Assembly: GCA_022704435.1 (NCBI GenBank)
Contig: JAKJGK010000003.1
Coordinates: 1-49,417 of the forward strand
Origin: Synergistota bacterium
GTDB lineage: Bacteria > Synergistota > Synergistia > Synergistales > Aminobacteriaceae
Direction: 5' to 3'
Length of the DNA: 49,417 bases
This document shows positions 1 through 6,840 of the stretch, one piece after another (position 1 is the first letter of the stretch; each line of letters opens with the position of its first letter). Under the pieces are notes generated by a model. It saw only the letters and a list, made by a program, of their open reading frames with translations. It had not been told where the DNA came from and ran no database searches. Position numbers and translations under genes: made by a program.

Positions 1-981
1 GTAGGGGTAGGCGTCCCCCCTGTTCGGGTCGAACCCCCAGATCACGGGGGAGAGCGGGCCCCTCGCCGGCATTCCCAGCCCGAAGTAGACCGCGTCCACT
101 ATCGCCTGCTTGTCGACCGCGTAGTTGATCGCCTGGCGGGCGAGCTTGTTGTCAAGCGGCTTGACCGCCACGTCCAGCCCGAGGTAGTTGGTGGCCATGG
201 CCGGGCAGGTGTAGGTCTTGAAGCCCTTGTTGCCCTGGAAGTTCACGAACTCCGCGTAGGGGAAGTTCGCCGGGATGAGGTCTATCCCGCCGGACTCGAG
301 TTCTATCAGCCTGGTGGCGTCCTCCGGGATGCCGCGGTAGACTAGCCTGTCTATCTTGGCGGGGCCGCCGAAGTATTCGTCGTAGCGCTCCAGGACGACC
401 TTGTCGCCCCTGGACCAGCTCGTGAACCTGTACGGTCCGCAGCCGACCGCGACCTTTGAGCCGTAGTCGGCCCCAGCCTCCTCCACGGCCTTCCTGTTCA
501 GGATGGCGGTCTCGTAGCGGCTGAGGCTCATCAGCATAGGGGCGTAAGGCCTGGCGGTGACGAGCATGACCGTGTGATCGTCGATCACCTCCACGGACTT
601 GACCTCCTTGAGGTGGGTCGCGCCGGGCGCGGCGGTCGAGGGATCCTTCAGCCTGTCGAAGGTGAACTTCACGTCAGCGGCGGTAACCGGCTCGCCGTTG
701 TGGAACGCGACGCCCCGGCGCAGGTGAAACACCCAGGACAGGTTGTCGGGGTTCTCCCAGCTCTCCGCGAGGTCGGGGATGATCTGCATGTTCTCGTCGA
801 CCTGCACCAGGTTGCTGTACACCTGCCGTATCACGTTAGCCGAGTACACATCGTTGACCTTCTGCGGATCCATGCTTGCGATATCCGCAACCTGCGCTAT
901 CCTGAGCTCCGACGCGAGAGCCGCCGGGGAGAGGATCAGGAGAAGCGCCGACACCATGAGTATTGCGCGAGAGACCTTCAT
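1..981 (-). CDS. ABC transporter substrate-binding protein, oligopeptide/dipeptide type (SBP_bac_5), N-terminal 327 residues
   Basis: Partial gene: it starts at ATG 981 and is still open at the left edge after 327 codons. Residues 1-24 form a signal peptide (MKVSRAILMVSALL..., then a small-residue cleavage region ALAS). The mature part shows the family pattern: SMDPQKVNDVYSANVIRQ near the start, then LAESWENPD and the FHLRRGVAFHNGEPVTAADV block typical of DppA/OppA-like proteins. It would bind peptides or another small solute in the periplasm and deliver it to an ABC permease encoded beyond the left edge. A GGAAAGGAAG ribosome-binding site lies about 9 nt upstream and a good promoter lies at 1030-1058. 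The family is clear; the substrate cannot be told from this fragment. Confidence 0.93.
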   Translation of the reverse strand, partial: MKVSRAILMVSALLLILSPAALASELRIAQVADIASMDPQKVNDVYSANVIRQVYSNLVQVDENMQIIPDLAESWENPDNLSWVFHLRRGVAFHNGEPVTAADVKFTFDRLKDPSTAAPGATHLKEVKSVEVIDDHTVMLVTARPYAPMLMSLSRYETAILNRKAVEEAGADYGSKVAVGCGPYRFTSWSRGDKVVLERYDEYFGGPAKIDRLVYRGIPEDATRLIELESGGIDLIPANFPYAEFVNFQGNKGFKTYTCPAMATNYLGLDVAVKPLDNKLARQAINYAVDKQAIVDAVYFGLGMPARGPLSPVIWGFDPNRGDAYPY

Positions 982-1029
982 TCAACCGCACTTCCTTTCC
1001 GTGGTGTATGTAAACCTTGTTGCCGATTC

Positions 1030-1058
1030 AGTATAATTTTACCACGAAGGTCCCGCAA
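1030..1058 (-). promoter_or_regulatory. Sigma70-like promoter for the SBP_bac_5 gene
   Basis: On the minus strand TTGCGG (1058-1053) is followed after exactly 17 bp by TATACT (1035-1030). It points to the start codon at 981 and gives a leader of roughly 40 nt. The -10 box has five consensus bases and the -35 box four. Confidence 0.6.
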
Positions 1059-1089
1059 GATACAGATCGCATTATGCAGGAGGTATGGA

Positions 1090-1243
1090 GGGGAACCTGC
1101 CTACACGGGATCAGGGCTTCCTGGACTGGCTTCCGGGCTTCCCGCCGTCGGGGGAACCTTCCTGCGCGAGGGCAGGGCCTCTATCAGCGCGCGTGGCATC
1201 ACACCGCAGGCGGGGTACCTTCCTGCGCGGGGGCCAGGGCCTC
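1090..1243. repeat. Three copies of a ~31-bp repeat spaced ~61 bp
   Basis: Copies at 1090-1120, 1151-1181 and 1212-1243 share the pattern GGGGWACCTKCCTGCGCG followed by a CAGGGCYTC end. Copies 1 and 2 match at 24 of 31 positions. Copies 2 and 3 differ by two substitutions and one inserted base. The last copy ends 13 bp before the -35 box of the next gene's promoter. Each copy carries CCTG and CAGG in inverted order, 8-12 bp apart. The function is unknown: protein-binding sites or a decaying minisatellite are both possible. Confidence 0.75.
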
Positions 1244-1256
1244 CATGCTCCCGCTG

Positions 1257-1285
1257 TTGACATCCGCGCCTGCGAAAACTATATT
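1257..1285 (+). promoter_or_regulatory. Near-consensus sigma70 promoter for the ZIP transporter operon
   Basis: A perfect TTGACA (1257-1262), a 17-bp spacer and TATATT (1280-1285). Transcription would start near 1292, so the inverted repeat GCCGCCCC/GGGGCGGC (1289-1296/1312-1319) would sit at the very 5' end of the mRNA, about 50 nt before the start codon. Confidence 0.75.
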
Positions 1286-1372
1286 TGAGCCGCCCCGCGC
1301 GATAGGCGGGGGGGGCGGCCGACATCCGCGGTCGCCGGACTTGATCAAAACCGACCGGAGGGGGTAATTCTC

Positions 1373-2188
1373 ATGGAACTGAACAACGTCCTGTTCGCGC
1401 TCGGGCTGACCGTGCTGGCGGGCCTCTCCACCGGCATAGGCAGCGCGCTCGCCTTCTTCGCGAAGCGCACCAACACCCGCTTCCTGGCCTTCTCGCTCGG
1501 CCTCTCGGCCGGGGTCATGATATACGTGTCGCTCGTCGAGATCTTCTTCAAGGCGCAGGTCGCCCTGAAGTCGGACCTCGGCGAGAGGGGAGGGGCCTGG
1601 GCGGCCGTCGCGGCCTTCTTCCTGGGGATAGTCGCGGTCATGCTGATTGACAAGTACGTGCCGTCGGAGGAGAACCCGCACGAGATGCACCGGGTGGAGG
1701 AGCTGCGCGGACGCGCGGGGGAGCTCGGAAGGGAGCGCTCCCTGATGAGGATGGGCCTGATGACCGCGCTCGCCATAGGGATTCACAACTTTCCCGAGGG
1801 GATAGCCACGTTCATGGCGGGGCTGCACAACCCCCACCTGGGCATCCCGATAGCCTTCGCGATCGCGGTGCACAACATACCGGAGGGGATAGCGGTCTCC
1901 GTGCCGATCTACTACGCCACCGGCAGCAGGAGGAAGGCCTTCTGCTACTCCTTCCTGTCCGGGGTCGCGGAACCGCTGGGGGCCCTGCTGGCCTGGCTGG
2001 TGCTGATGCCCTTCCTGACGGAGACCCTGTTCGGGGTGGTATTCGCCGCGGTGGCGGGGATAATGGTGTTCATCTCGGTGGACCAGCTGCTTCCTGCGGC
2101 AAGGAAGTACGGGGAGCACCACGTGTCGATATACGGGCTCGTGACAGGCATGTTCATCATGGCCACGAGCCTGCTGCTGTTCATCTGA
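1373..2188 (+). CDS. zupT: ZIP-family divalent metal transporter (ZupT-like)
   Basis: A 271-residue inner-membrane protein predicted to import zinc, and possibly iron or manganese, into the cytoplasm. Diagnostic ZIP metal-binding motifs are present in two neighbouring helices: HNFPEGIATF and HNIPEGIAVSVPIYYATGS. The N-terminal block LAFSLGLSAGVMIYVSLVEI also matches ZupT-like proteins. About eight hydrophobic segments are seen, with a short charged loop around residues 100-125. The length is usual for the family. The start is supported by GGAGGGGG about 9 nt upstream. It is followed after 15 nt by the M20 peptidase gene, so they are probably cotranscribed from the promoter at 1257-1285. The gene symbol follows the family; the metal specificity is not shown by sequence. 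Confidence 0.92.
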   Translation: MELNNVLFALGLTVLAGLSTGIGSALAFFAKRTNTRFLAFSLGLSAGVMIYVSLVEIFFKAQVALKSDLGERGGAWAAVAAFFLGIVAVMLIDKYVPSEENPHEMHRVEELRGRAGELGRERSLMRMGLMTALAIGIHNFPEGIATFMAGLHNPHLGIPIAFAIAVHNIPEGIAVSVPIYYATGSRRKAFCYSFLSGVAEPLGALLAWLVLMPFLTETLFGVVFAAVAGIMVFISVDQLLPAARKYGEHHVSIYGLVTGMFIMATSLLLFI

Positions 2189-2203
2189 AAAGGGGGAGTT
2201 GCG

Positions 2204-3334
2204 ATGCGGGCGAAGCTGGACGTGGAGCAGTACCTGAGGGATCTTGAGCACCTGGTGAACATCGACAGTCACACCGCGGACCCGGAGGGGGTGGAGGCCG
2301 TGGCCGGGTTCTTCGAGAGGGCCTTCGCCGAGGCCGGGTGGTCCGTCAAGCGGGTGGACATAGGTACCGGAGCGGGGCCGTGTCTCGAAGCGACCAACGG
2401 GCAGCCCCCCTACGACGCGCTGCTTCTGGGGCACATGGACACGGTCTTCCCCAAGGGCACTGTCTCGGATCGTCCGTACTCCCGCGACGGCGACCGCGCC
2501 TTCGGGCCGGGGGTGGTCGACATGAAGTCCGGCCTGCTGTTTGCCCTGTACGCGGCGCGCGAGTTGACCGCGACGGGAGCGTCGGGGTCTTTCTGCATCG
2601 CGTTCAACAGCGAGGAGGAGACCGGCTCGACGAGCGCCCGCCCGTGGATCGAGCGGCTGGCGCGGGAGAGTCGGAGCTCGATAGTGCTGGAGCCTGCGAG
2701 GGCGAGCGGGAACCTGGTGAACCAGCGCAAGGGCATCGGGCACATCCACGCTGTCTTTCACGGCAGGGCGGCTCACGCGGGGGTGGAGCCGGAGAAGGGG
2801 GCGAGCGCGGTGAACGAGATGGCCCGGTGGATCATCGAGCTCAACGAGCTTGCGAACGTCGACCGGGGCACCACCCTGAACACCGGCCTTGTGTCGGGCG
2901 GCACGGGGGCCAACGTGGTGCCGGAAGTCGCGTCCATCACGGTGGATGTGCGCGTCAGGAGCCTGGACGAGGCGGAGAGGATCGCCGCGCGCATAGAGGA
3001 GATGAAGGCGCGCCCCTTCACTCCGGGGGTGTCGGTCGACGCCGGGCTGGTGATGACGAGGCCCCCCATGAACCCGGACGCCGGGACGCAAAGGCTCTGC
3101 GCGCTGGTGGAGGAGGCCGCGGGGGAGGCCGGGGTGGAGTTCGGCTGGCAGGCGACCGGAGGAGGTTCGGACGGCAACTTTACAGCGGCCCTCGGGGTCC
3201 CGACGGTCGACGGAATGGGGCCCGTGGGCGGAAGGTCCCATTCGGTGGACGAGTACCTCGACCTCGCGTCGCTGCCCTCCAGGTTCGACATGCTCATGGG
3301 GGTCCTCGCGAGGATCCCTGGCTCGGAGGTCTAG
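2204..3334 (+). CDS. M20-family metallopeptidase (carboxypeptidase G2-like)
   Basis: A 376-residue cytoplasmic amidohydrolase likely to remove the C-terminal residue from N-acylated amino acids or small peptides with a di-zinc centre. Motifs in order: GHMDTVFPKG (His77, Asp79), GPGVVDMKSG (bridging Asp106), FNSEEETGS (catalytic and ligand Glu near 137-139) and GGRSHS (His346). The dimerisation domain lies between about 175 and 290 (start KGIGHIHAVFHGRAAHAG). No signal peptide is seen. The ribosome-binding site GGGGGAG lies 6 nt before ATG. The next gene starts 3 nt after the stop. The exact substrate is unknown; glutamate carboxypeptidase, aminoacylase-like and dipeptidase activities all occur in this group. 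Confidence 0.9.
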   Translation: MRAKLDVEQYLRDLEHLVNIDSHTADPEGVEAVAGFFERAFAEAGWSVKRVDIGTGAGPCLEATNGQPPYDALLLGHMDTVFPKGTVSDRPYSRDGDRAFGPGVVDMKSGLLFALYAARELTATGASGSFCIAFNSEEETGSTSARPWIERLARESRSSIVLEPARASGNLVNQRKGIGHIHAVFHGRAAHAGVEPEKGASAVNEMARWIIELNELANVDRGTTLNTGLVSGGTGANVVPEVASITVDVRVRSLDEAERIAARIEEMKARPFTPGVSVDAGLVMTRPPMNPDAGTQRLCALVEEAAGEAGVEFGWQATGGGSDGNFTAALGVPTVDGMGPVGGRSHSVDEYLDLASLPSRFDMLMGVLARIPGSEV

Positions 3335-3336
3335 CG

Positions 3337-4044
3337 GTGGTCGCCCCGGCGGCGACCGCCCGCAGGACGATAACGCGCCTGGGCGGCGATTCGCTCGCGT
3401 CGGCGGAGGACGAGATGCTGGTGGAGACGCGTCTTGTCCTGGTCGTGAACGGCGCGGAGGTCGAGAGCGCGGTCTGCACGGCCGGTTACGAGGAGTACTG
3501 GGCGGTCGGGCACCTGGTCTGCGGAGGCGCCGTGTCGAGAATCGAGGACGTTGAAGGGATCGACGCAGCCCCCGGCAGGGTGTCCGCGAGGGTCGCGGGG
3601 CGCGTCGGGCCCCGCCCGGAGGTCCCGTCGCGCATCGTTCGCGCATCCGTGCTGGTGGACGGCGCGGAGTGGCTTGCGGGGGCGCCCGTCTTCCGCGCCA
3701 CCGGCGGCACTCACGTGGCTGCCCTGGTGTCCCTGGACGGGGAGAGGCTGTTCAGGGTGGAGGACATCGGGCGTCACAACGCGGTGGACAAGGCGGTGGG
3801 GTGGGCGGTCATGAACCGCGTCCCGCTCGCGGGGGTGGCCCTGCTGGTGTCGGGCAGGCTGCCGTCCGACATGGTGGGCAAGGCCGTCGCGGCGGGAGTC
3901 CCGGTCATGGGCAGCGTGTCGGCGGCCACCTGGGACGGCGCCGCGGCCGCCGAGGCTGGAGGGGTTGTGCTGGCCGGGTTCATCCGCGGCGGCAGGATGA
4001 ACGTCTATACCTTCCCCGAGAGGGTATCGGGCAGCAGCCAGTGA
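3337..4044 (+). CDS. fdhD: FdhD-like formate dehydrogenase accessory protein lacking the CxxC motif
   Basis: A 235-residue protein with clear FdhD landmarks: FRATGGTHVAAL (119-130), VEDIGRHNAVDKA (141-153), VSGRLPSDMVGKA (171-183) and a GF.RGG..NVYT end. In known FdhD proteins a CxxC loop transfers sulfur from IscS to the Mo/W cofactor of formate dehydrogenase. Here the matching segment (about 98-112) has no cysteine at all; only Cys47 and Cys62 exist. It may therefore work differently, serve as a cofactor-binding relative, or be inactive. The GTG start at 3337 is chosen because GGAGGT (3325-3330) precedes it by 6 nt and it follows the M20 stop by 2 nt. No formate dehydrogenase gene lies in the window. 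The 3' end overlaps the convergent kinase gene by 40 nt. Confidence 0.88.
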   Translation: MVAPAATARRTITRLGGDSLASAEDEMLVETRLVLVVNGAEVESAVCTAGYEEYWAVGHLVCGGAVSRIEDVEGIDAAPGRVSARVAGRVGPRPEVPSRIVRASVLVDGAEWLAGAPVFRATGGTHVAALVSLDGERLFRVEDIGRHNAVDKAVGWAVMNRVPLAGVALLVSGRLPSDMVGKAVAAGVPVMGSVSAATWDGAAAAEAGGVVLAGFIRGGRMNVYTFPERVSGSSQ

Positions 4045-6305
4045 AGCAGCGCCTCCCAGAGCCTTTCGGCGGTCACGGGCTTGGGGACGTAGTCGTTCAT
4101 CCCGGCCTGCATGCAGGCGTCCTGGTCGCCCTTCATGGCCCTGGCGGTCATGGCCACTACCGGCACCAGCCGGTTGGGGAAGTCCTCCGGCATGGCGCGC
4201 AGACGGCGGGCGGCCTCCAGGCCGTCCATGTTCGGCATCTCGACGTCCATCAGGACGAGGTCGTAGGGGTCCATTGACAGTATCTCCAACGCCTCGACCC
4301 CGTCGGATGCGACGGCGGGAACGACGCCCAGCTTGCGCAGGATGGCGACCGCCACCTTCTGGTTTATCAGGTTGTCCTCCACCAGCAGGACCCGCTTCTT
4401 TGCGAGGGCCGACATGCACGACTCGTCAAGGGTCAGGGCCCCTCTCCGCTCGCCGGGCCGGGCCTCGGGACGGTCCGCCACCGGAAGCCTGACCGAGAAG
4501 CGGAAGAGCGAGCCGGGCCCGCCGCGCGCGGCAACCTGCGCCCTGCCGGGTGCCGGGCTCGCGACGGACAGCCGGCCGCCCATCATCTCGGCGAGCTGGC
4601 TGGTTATGGCGAGGCCGAGCCCGGTGCCTCCGTAGCGCCTGGTGGTGGACCTGTCCGCCTGGACGAACTTGTCGAATATGTGCGCGGCCCTGTCGGGAGG
4701 TACGCCCACGCCGGTGTCGCGTACGGTGAAGACCAGGTCCGCGTCTTTCGCGCCCGTCCGCTCGGAGTGGAGCTCCAGGGCCACCTCCCCCTCGTCGGTG
4801 AACTTGACCGCGTTGCTGAGCAGGTTGGTGAGCACCTGTCTCAATCGACCCGGGTCGCCGAGGACGAAGCGCGGCGCCTCGAGGTCGAAATCGCTCCTGA
4901 ACTGTATCCCCTTCTCGGCGGCCGCGGCGGCGAAGTGGGCCGCGACCCTGTCCACCAGTTCGCGCAGGTCGAAGCGGACGCTCTCGAGCTCCAGCCTGCC
5001 GGCCTCTATCTTGGAGAAGTCAAGTATGTCGTTCAGCAGGCCCAGCAGGGACTCCGCGCTGCTCAGAAGGGTCTCGGCGCAGTCCCTCTGGTCGTCGTTC
5101 AGCCCCTTCTCCAGGAGCAGCGAAGCCATGCCTATGATCCCGTTGAGGGGGGTGCGTATCTCGTGGCTCATGTTGGCCAGGAACTCGCTCTTGGCCACGT
5201 TCGCGCTCTCGGCCTTGCGCGCCAGCTCCTGCGACAGGCGCGACTCCTCCTCCAGCCGGCTCATCGCGGAGGCGAGGGCCCGCTCCGCGGCCCTTCGGGC
5301 GGTGATGTCGCGCGAGACCCCAAGTATCCCGGCCAGCTCGCCGGAGGGGGTATAGATGCCGGTGATGGAGGCGTCCGTCCACACGGTCGTCCCGTCCTTG
5401 CACGGCTGCTCGAGCTCCACGTGATTATCCTCGGGGTCGTCCAGAATCTTTTCGCCCTTCGCTATCCGCTCCCATATCCCCTTCATCCCTTCCACGAAGA
5501 GATCCAGCGATCCGGGGCAGATCGCCTCCTCGGTTGGCTGGCTCATTACCTCCTCGGGGGTGTAGCCGCGCAGGCGGAAGACCGACGGACTGACGTAGGT
5601 GAAGCGCCCCTGCAGGTCCAGGGTCCAGATCACGTCCATCGCGTTGTCCGCCACGAGCCTGAACCTCTCCTCGCTTTCGCGCAGCGCCTCCTCGGCGGCT
5701 CTCCTCGCCGTGATGTCGCGCACTACCGACAGGATCCCGATGAAGGCCCCATCGTCGGAGTAGAGGCCGGTGGACCTGGCCTCGGCCCAGAAGGTAGAGC
5801 CGTCCCTGCGGATCAGCTCCATCTCGCGCGATTTGCCGCTGTCGGGGTAGGGGAGGCCGGCAAGCACGGCCTCCTTGATTTGGAGGGCGCGCTCCTTGAG
5901 GGACCTGTCCTCCTTGCCCCCGCGGACGAGGTCCAGCGGGTCCATCCCTAGGAGCTCCGAAGGGGCGTATCCGAGCACGGCCGAGCACGACGGGCTGGTG
6001 TAGATGAAATGCCTGTCCAAGTCGGTAACCCAGATGATGTCCTTCGAGTCCTCGACGATCTTTCTGTAAAACTCCGCGCTCCTCCTGAGTCCGTCGGCGT
6101 CGTCGGGACCCCTGGTGAACGGGTGCGCGGACGCGGGGCGCGGGCGCGCGAGGCAACAGACCACCAACAGCAACGCGGCAACAAGGCCCGGCACCGCCGC
6201 GCCGCGCAGGGAGATCAGGCATAACAAAACAAGCAGAACCGTTGCGACGCCGACCGGGAGAAGTCGACGGGCGGCGGCTTTTTTCAGATCCGCGAAGGCT
6301 GTCAC
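4005..6305 (-). CDS. Hybrid sensor histidine kinase: 2 TM - PAS - PAS - HisKA - HATPase - receiver
   Basis: A 766-residue inner-membrane kinase. Two hydrophobic helices (about 16-34 and 38-53) leave almost no periplasmic domain, so sensing is probably cytosolic or in the membrane. PAS domains lie at about 77-205 and 210-340 (YTSPSCSAVLGYAPSELLG; YVSPSVFRLRGYTPEEV). HisKA has the phospho-acceptor His381 in FLANMSHEIRTPLNGIIGM. The ATPase domain has N-box LLSNAVKFTDEG, DTGVGVPP and GGTGLGLAI. The receiver begins at about 637 (RVLLVEDN) with acceptor Asp687 in LVLMDVEMPNMDG. It starts with GTG, 13 nt after the cheW stop, behind only a weak GAAAG site, so it may be translationally coupled. It lies in one minus-strand run MCP-cheW-kinase. 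The stimulus is unknown. Confidence 0.93.
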   Translation of the reverse strand: MTAFADLKKAAARRLLPVGVATVLLVLLCLISLRGAAVPGLVAALLLVVCCLARPRPASAHPFTRGPDDADGLRRSAEFYRKIVEDSKDIIWVTDLDRHFIYTSPSCSAVLGYAPSELLGMDPLDLVRGGKEDRSLKERALQIKEAVLAGLPYPDSGKSREMELIRRDGSTFWAEARSTGLYSDDGAFIGILSVVRDITARRAAEEALRESEERFRLVADNAMDVIWTLDLQGRFTYVSPSVFRLRGYTPEEVMSQPTEEAICPGSLDLFVEGMKGIWERIAKGEKILDDPEDNHVELEQPCKDGTTVWTDASITGIYTPSGELAGILGVSRDITARRAAERALASAMSRLEEESRLSQELARKAESANVAKSEFLANMSHEIRTPLNGIIGMASLLLEKGLNDDQRDCAETLLSSAESLLGLLNDILDFSKIEAGRLELESVRFDLRELVDRVAAHFAAAAAEKGIQFRSDFDLEAPRFVLGDPGRLRQVLTNLLSNAVKFTDEGEVALELHSERTGAKDADLVFTVRDTGVGVPPDRAAHIFDKFVQADRSTTRRYGGTGLGLAITSQLAEMMGGRLSVASPAPGRAQVAARGGPGSLFRFSVRLPVADRPEARPGERRGALTLDESCMSALAKKRVLLVEDNLINQKVAVAILRKLGVVPAVASDGVEALEILSMDPYDLVLMDVEMPNMDGLEAARRLRAMPEDFPNRLVPVVAMTARAMKGDQDACMQAGMNDYVPKPVTAERLWEALLHWLLPDTLSGKV

Positions 6306-6318
6306 GACTTTCGGCGGC

Positions 6319-6783
6319 TTAATCCGAGGACTGGGCCAGGGCCTCCTGCTCCTCGGCGGAGAATATGCGATCGAGGTCCAGGAAGATGATGAGCCTCCCC
6401 TCGACCTTGGCCACTCCCCTGATGAAGTCCGAGCTGACGCCGCTCGCGACTATCGGGGGGGTCGGCTCGATGGCCTCGTCCGGTATGCGCAGGATCTCGG
6501 AGACCCCGTCCACCAGGATCCCGATGTTCTGGCCGGACATGTTGACCACAATGATGCGCCTCTCGGCGTCCACCGACTCGCTCCTGTCGGCCACCAGGAA
6601 CCTCTTGCACAGGTCCACTATGGGGACTATCTGCCCCCTGAGGTTGACGATCCCCTCCACGAAGTCCATCGACTGCGGAATCGTGGTGATGTTCTGGAGC
6701 TTGACTATCTCCCTCACCCGGGAGATGTCTATGCCGAACTCCTCCTTGCCCAGGCCGAATACCACCAGCTGCTGCTCAGCCAT
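6319..6783 (-). CDS. cheW: CheW-like chemotaxis coupling protein
   Basis: A 154-residue single CheW domain: QLVVFGLGKEEFGIDISRVR at the start, IPQSMDFVEGIVNLRGQIVP in the middle and IRGVAKVEGRLIIFLDLD near the end, all standard for CheW. It normally bridges chemoreceptors and the kinase CheA. No CheA, CheY, CheB or CheR gene lies in the window; its neighbours are a chemoreceptor upstream and a hybrid kinase downstream. The start is supported by AAAGGAGGAGA close before ATG. The acidic C-terminal tail (AEEQEALAQSSD) extends a little past the domain. Confidence 0.94.
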   Translation of the reverse strand: MAEQQLVVFGLGKEEFGIDISRVREIVKLQNITTIPQSMDFVEGIVNLRGQIVPIVDLCKRFLVADRSESVDAERRIIVVNMSGQNIGILVDGVSEILRIPDEAIEPTPPIVASGVSSDFIRGVAKVEGRLIIFLDLDRIFSAEEQEALAQSSD

Positions 6784-6840
6784 CTTCTCTCCTCCTTTAT
6801 CGCAGGTTCCTGCGAAATGTCGGGGTACACGTCAATTCTA

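Larger units (their letters stand above)
982..1372. other. Gene-free divergent region with repeats, promoters and a leader hairpin
   Basis: I see no convincing coding sequence here; the open frames are repeat-derived and lack ribosome-binding sites. It holds the minus-strand promoter (1030-1058), a three-copy repeat (1090-1243), a plus-strand promoter (1257-1285) and a GC-rich inverted repeat (1289-1319) in the leader of the metal transporter gene. Confidence 0.7.

Noticed and set aside
1199-3646. An 815-codon open frame on the minus strand across the ZIP transporter and M20 genes
   Set aside because: It is antisense to two clear genes, its product is arginine/proline-rich without domains, and it lacks a start signal. 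High GC makes such frames common.
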